A DNA stretch of 18,152 nucleotides from Verrucomicrobiota bacterium (GTDB lineage: Bacteria > Verrucomicrobiota > Verrucomicrobiia > Limisphaerales > SXQI01), in the NCBI GenBank assembly GCA_008933045.1, contig WBXJ01000026.1, positions 1-18,152 on the forward strand. Direction: 5' to 3'. The position numbers were made by a program, and so were the translations under genes. Numbering within the stretch: position 1 is the stretch's first letter; the number at the start of each line of letters is the position of its first letter. The notes under the pieces were generated by a model. That model saw only the letters and a list, made by a program, of their open reading frames with translations. It was not told the origin of the DNA and did no database searches. Positions 15,560 to 18,152 of the stretch are shown here, in pieces.

Positions 15560-16142
15560 AGCCACCTCCATTACTCAAGCCTCCGAACTGCGAGTCCAAC
15601 CGATCGCCTATCCGTTGGACGAATTCTACGCGCAAGCCTCGCGGATACTCCCTTTGGTGAGCGCGGTTAATGCAGTCGATTTGCCGGAGCCCGCTCGCAC
15701 CCTTTTGGTGCATCAACGCGACATGACCTCCACCTTGGAAGCCTTTTACGGGGGGCCGATCCGCTTGGAGGTCTTGATGCGTCATGAGAGGGGTGATAGT
15801 TACTTTCGCGAAGTGCTGCTTTTTGCGGGGTCGGTTAAAAATCCCGTTGAATTCGGCGCGATAAAAATTAATTTGGCGTTGCTCCCAGCATCCGCTCAGC
15901 GGGCCGTTCTCGAAGAGAAACTTCCTTTCGGTGAGCTCTTGAAAGAGTTTAGCATCCCCCATTCTAGCAACCCCAAAGCCTATCTTCAGTGGATAGCTGA
16001 TGACTTTATGAAAGATGTCCTACGACTTTCGGGATCCCAATTGCTCTTCGGTCGACGAAACACTTTGTTCGATAGTAATCATCGACCAATGGCAGAGATC
16101 ATCGAAATACTACCGCACATGTCTCCACCAGCTTCTGAATAA
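15552..16142 (+). CDS. Chorismate-lyase-like protein (UbiC / DUF98 family)
   Basis: A 196-residue cytosolic protein. The core aligns by eye with UbiC: 'YFREVLLFAG' corresponds to UbiC 'LREVLL', giving candidate catalytic Arg R86. 'LPFGELLKEF' matches UbiC 'TPLGRYLF', 'LLFGRRNTLF' matches 'LWGRRSRL', and the end 'HRPMAEIIEILP' matches 'GKPLLLTELFLP' with the catalytic Glu at E185 (or E182). Chorismate lyase splits chorismate to 4-hydroxybenzoate and pyruvate. The length is close to the actinobacterial Rv2949c type (about 199), which feeds phenolic glycolipids, rather than E. coli UbiC (165). I use the ATG at 15552; one at 15543 would add three residues. It overlaps the radical SAM gene by 8 nt and its stop overlaps the next ATG by 1 nt, suggesting coupled translation. 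Recognition is by motif, so activity is inferred. Confidence 0.75.
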   Translation: MPEATSITQASELRVQPIAYPLDEFYAQASRILPLVSAVNAVDLPEPARTLLVHQRDMTSTLEAFYGGPIRLEVLMRHERGDSYFREVLLFAGSVKNPVEFGAIKINLALLPASAQRAVLEEKLPFGELLKEFSIPHSSNPKAYLQWIADDFMKDVLRLSGSQLLFGRRNTLFDSNHRPMAEIIEILPHMSPPASE

Positions 16143-17428
16143 TGAACATGCAACTCGTCGAATATTTTGATGTGATCGTGATGGGCGGTGGGCCTGCGGG
16201 AGCTGCTGCTGCCGCTGTTTTAGCCGAGAAAGGCCATCGCGTGGTGGTTCTCGAGCGAGAAAAATTTCCCCGCTACCACATCGGTGAATCTTTGTTGCCA
16301 TTCACGTTTCACCCATTACAGCGATTGGGGATGGTCGAGAAAATGCGTGCGAGTTGTTTCGTAAAAAAATATAGCGTCCAGTTTGTTTCGGCTTCGGGAA
16401 AAGCCTCGCAACCCTTTTATTTCTTCAGTCGATATGAACAAGAGGTCGCCCAAACATGGCAGGTAACACGGGCTGATTTCGACCTCATGTTACTGAATAA
16501 CGCGCGTGAGAAGGGAGCGGTCGTTCACGAGCTTTGTTCAGTGCGTGAACTCTTGCGGGAGAGCGGGCGAGTGGTGGGTGTCGTGGCACAAAGTGCGCAG
16601 GGTGAGACTCGGGAGTTTCGGGCTCCAATGACGATTGATTGCACGGGACGCGACGCTTTTTCGGCCCTACGAAATGGATGGCGCAAGGGGGATCCACTCC
16701 TCAACAAAGTGGCGGTTTGGACCTACTACAAAGGGGCTAAGCGAGACGAGGGAATTGATGCCGGTGGAACAACAGTGGCATTCGTTCCGGAGAAAGGTTG
16801 GTTTTGGTATATTCCGTTGCACAACGACATTATCAGTGTCGGGGTCGTGGCCGAGGGAAAATATCTGACTCGGGAGGGAATTAAGGATCCAAGAACCATG
16901 TTCGAGCGAGAGATTGAACAAAACGCTTGGATTAAATCGCATTTATCGAGCGGCCAATCATTGGGGAACTACTACGTCACGGGAGAATATTCCTACCATT
17001 CCGAATACTGTGCTGAGGACGGTCTTGTGCTCGCAGGTGATGCGTTTTGTTTCCTTGATCCCGTGTTTTCATCCGGAGTGTTGCTCGCCTTGAAGGCTGG
17101 TGTGATGGCTGCCGATGCGGTCCATGAGGCATTGCTGGCCGGTGATGTTTCGGCGGCTCGCTTTGCCGAATACGGCACCTTTTTGCGTCAAGGCATCGAG
17201 AACATGCGCAAACTAGTGTACGCATTTTACAATGAAAACTTCAGCTTTCGAGCGGTGACTGATAAGTATCCTGAGTTGGCGAACGATATCGTTGACTGCC
17301 TTTCGGGTGATGTGAATAAAGATTTCTCAAAGCTGTTCGCAGCGGTGGCCGAATTTGCGGAGGTTCCGGAGGTTCTCCCCTATGGCCATCCCAAGTCAAA
17401 ATTGGAGTCCACTGCTGTGGCCGCCTGA
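16142..17428 (+). CDS. FAD-dependent oxidoreductase of the flavin-dependent halogenase superfamily
   Basis: A 428-residue single-domain flavoprotein. The FAD Rossmann motif GxGxxG is G15-G20 ('VMGGGPAGA'), followed by 'FPRYHIGESLLP' typical of tryptophan/phenol halogenase-like proteins. The halogenase signature WxWxIP is exact at 220-225 (WFWYIP). 'FLDPVFSSG' (304-312) fits the Fx.Px.Sx.G motif used to tell halogenases from monooxygenases. K76 in 'CFVKKYSVQF' sits where the catalytic lysine lies in this class. These features support a halogenase, but many relatives with these motifs act in polyene, carotenoid or lipid reactions and were never shown to halogenate. The start overlaps the upstream stop by one nucleotide (TAATG). 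Being next to a chorismate lyase, it would plausibly act on 4-hydroxybenzoate or a derivative. Motifs seen; substrate inferred. Confidence 0.85.
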   Translation: MNMQLVEYFDVIVMGGGPAGAAAAAVLAEKGHRVVVLEREKFPRYHIGESLLPFTFHPLQRLGMVEKMRASCFVKKYSVQFVSASGKASQPFYFFSRYEQEVAQTWQVTRADFDLMLLNNAREKGAVVHELCSVRELLRESGRVVGVVAQSAQGETREFRAPMTIDCTGRDAFSALRNGWRKGDPLLNKVAVWTYYKGAKRDEGIDAGGTTVAFVPEKGWFWYIPLHNDIISVGVVAEGKYLTREGIKDPRTMFEREIEQNAWIKSHLSSGQSLGNYYVTGEYSYHSEYCAEDGLVLAGDAFCFLDPVFSSGVLLALKAGVMAADAVHEALLAGDVSAARFAEYGTFLRQGIENMRKLVYAFYNENFSFRAVTDKYPELANDIVDCLSGDVNKDFSKLFAAVAEFAEVPEVLPYGHPKSKLESTAVAA

Positions 17429-17446
17429 GCCGGACCGATACAAACG

Positions 17447-17452
17447 AAGGAG
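17447..17452 (+). promoter_or_regulatory. Shine-Dalgarno-like AAGGAG before the glycosyltransferase
   Basis: AAGGAG is the best Shine-Dalgarno in the window but lies 14 nt before the ATG at 17467, longer than usual. A three-codon frame (ATG GGA TAA) starts directly after it and cannot be the gene. Confidence 0.4.
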
Positions 17453-17466
17453 ATGGGATAAGTCCG

Positions 17467-18152
17467 ATGAACATTGTCCAAATCACGCCCGGAGCCGGAG
17501 GAATGTACTGCGGCAACTGTTTCCGAGATAACGCGCTGGTTGGCGAACTCCGACGCTTGGGGCATCAGGTAACCATGGTGCCTTTGTATTTGCCCATGAC
17601 TTTGGAGGATCTCGATCAAAGCCTCGGGACACCGATTTTTTTTAGTGGCATCAATGTATTCCTTGAGCAAAAACTTCCATGGTTTTCGAAGGCTCCAGGG
17701 TGGCTAAGGAAACTCCTCGCTTCTCCTGCGTTACTCAAATGGGCTGCCGGACGCGCGGCAAAAACTAAGGCGAGTGATCTCGGTGACATCAGCCTTTCCA
17801 TGCTGCAAGGCGAGGCAGGGCTCCAGTGTAAAGATTTGGAGGAATTGGTGGACTGGTTGGAAGCGCATGAGAAACCGGAGGTCATCTTTCTTTCCAATGC
17901 GCTGCTCGTCGGTTCAGCTCGGTTACTGAAGCAACGCCTTAAAATCCCAGTCGTCTGCATGCTGCAAGGAGAGGACTCATTCCTTGATGCCCTGCCCGAA
18001 TCACATCGGAGTCTCACCTGGAGCACCTTGGCACAGCGGGCAAAGGACGTGGATCTATTTGTCGCACCATCACACTATTTTGCTGACCTGATGGGACGTC
18101 GGCTTGATCTACCAAAGGCGAAAGTCCGCGTTGTTCACAACGGCATCGATCC
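17467..18152 (+). CDS. Glycosyltransferase family 4-like (GT-B), N-terminal part (cut by window edge)
   Basis: About 228 residues are visible; the frame is open to the last base and the C-terminal sugar-nucleotide domain lies outside. The start 'MNIVQITPGAGGMYCGNCF' is the glycine-rich first strand and loop of a GT-B enzyme. 'LVGELRRLGHQVTMVPLY' continues the N-terminal Rossmann fold, and 'VFLSNALLVGSARLLKQRL'-like and 'VVCMLQGEDSFLD' segments follow. The last residues 'VRVVHNGIDP' are the usual junction to the donor-binding domain in family 4 enzymes. It would move a sugar from an NDP- or GDP-sugar donor to an acceptor, in the cytosol or at the inner membrane face. It follows the FAD gene by 38 nt. 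In context it may glycosylate the cluster product, but sugar and acceptor cannot be told. Confidence 0.9.
   Translation, partial: MNIVQITPGAGGMYCGNCFRDNALVGELRRLGHQVTMVPLYLPMTLEDLDQSLGTPIFFSGINVFLEQKLPWFSKAPGWLRKLLASPALLKWAAGRAAKTKASDLGDISLSMLQGEAGLQCKDLEELVDWLEAHEKPEVIFLSNALLVGSARLLKQRLKIPVVCMLQGEDSFLDALPESHRSLTWSTLAQRAKDVDLFVAPSHYFADLMGRRLDLPKAKVRVVHNGID

Noticed and set aside
1..18152. CRISPR array, insertion sequence, integrase or prophage
   Set aside because: No regularly spaced repeats, transposase or integrase motifs, or terminal inverted repeats were seen on either strand.

Overview
The window looks like a chromosomal segment from a member of the PVC group, most likely a Verrucomicrobiota bacterium. 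The evidence is the family mix: a secreted ThuA-domain protein, a PQQ-like beta-propeller protein, and a giant secreted metalloprotease-like protein with cadherin and PA14 modules. That giant protein ends in a 'YxLERS...W.PVST...FYRL' domain of a kind common in Verrucomicrobia exoproteins. No ribosomal marker is present, so this placement is inference. Core genes (eno, cysS, a tRNA-Leu, an FtsB/DivIC-like gene) are mixed with accessory ones. I see no insertion sequence, integrase, prophage, rRNA or CRISPR array.

Layout. The left edge (1-1901) is minus strand: tRNA-Leu(CAA), a CorA-type Mg2+ channel gene, and 10 nt behind it a PAS/HisKA sensor kinase cut by the window edge. Next, on plus, come the 1351-residue secreted metalloprotease/cadherin/PA14 protein (2052-6107), an exported methionine-R-sulfoxide reductase (6170-6790), and enolase (6866-8140) with a clear promoter and a textbook intrinsic terminator. 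An exported ComEC-like metallo-beta-lactamase-fold protein and a five-helix Yip1-type membrane protein follow. The latter ends stop-to-stop against a minus-strand FtsB/DivIC-like gene. A ThuA-like secreted protein and cysteinyl-tRNA synthetase come next.

The right third (13076-18152) is the most interesting part. It is a tightly packed plus-strand run: an exported 8-bladed PQQ-like propeller, a HemN-like radical SAM enzyme (6-nt gap), a chorismate-lyase-like protein (8-nt overlap), an FAD enzyme carrying all the flavin-dependent-halogenase motifs (1-nt overlap), and a GT-B glycosyltransferase (38-nt gap, cut by the window edge). Together they read as a small-molecule pathway. Chorismate would give 4-hydroxybenzoate, which a flavin enzyme oxidises or halogenates, a radical SAM enzyme modifies, and a glycosyltransferase attaches to sugar or lipid. 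I know of no described system with this exact composition, so it is my candidate for an undescribed pathway. The enzyme classes are visible in the sequence; the pathway is inference.

Regulation. The clearest signals are the eno promoter (TTGTCA-N16-TATACT), the eno terminator at 8165-8197, and a TTGAAC-N17-TATGTT promoter whose predicted start falls on the A of the next ATG, suggesting a leaderless mRNA. Several other starts lack a Shine-Dalgarno and have a -10-like hexamer 7-8 nt upstream. Gene starts here are therefore less certain than usual. No gene-free gap exceeds 300 bases apart from 1674-2051, which holds the tRNA.
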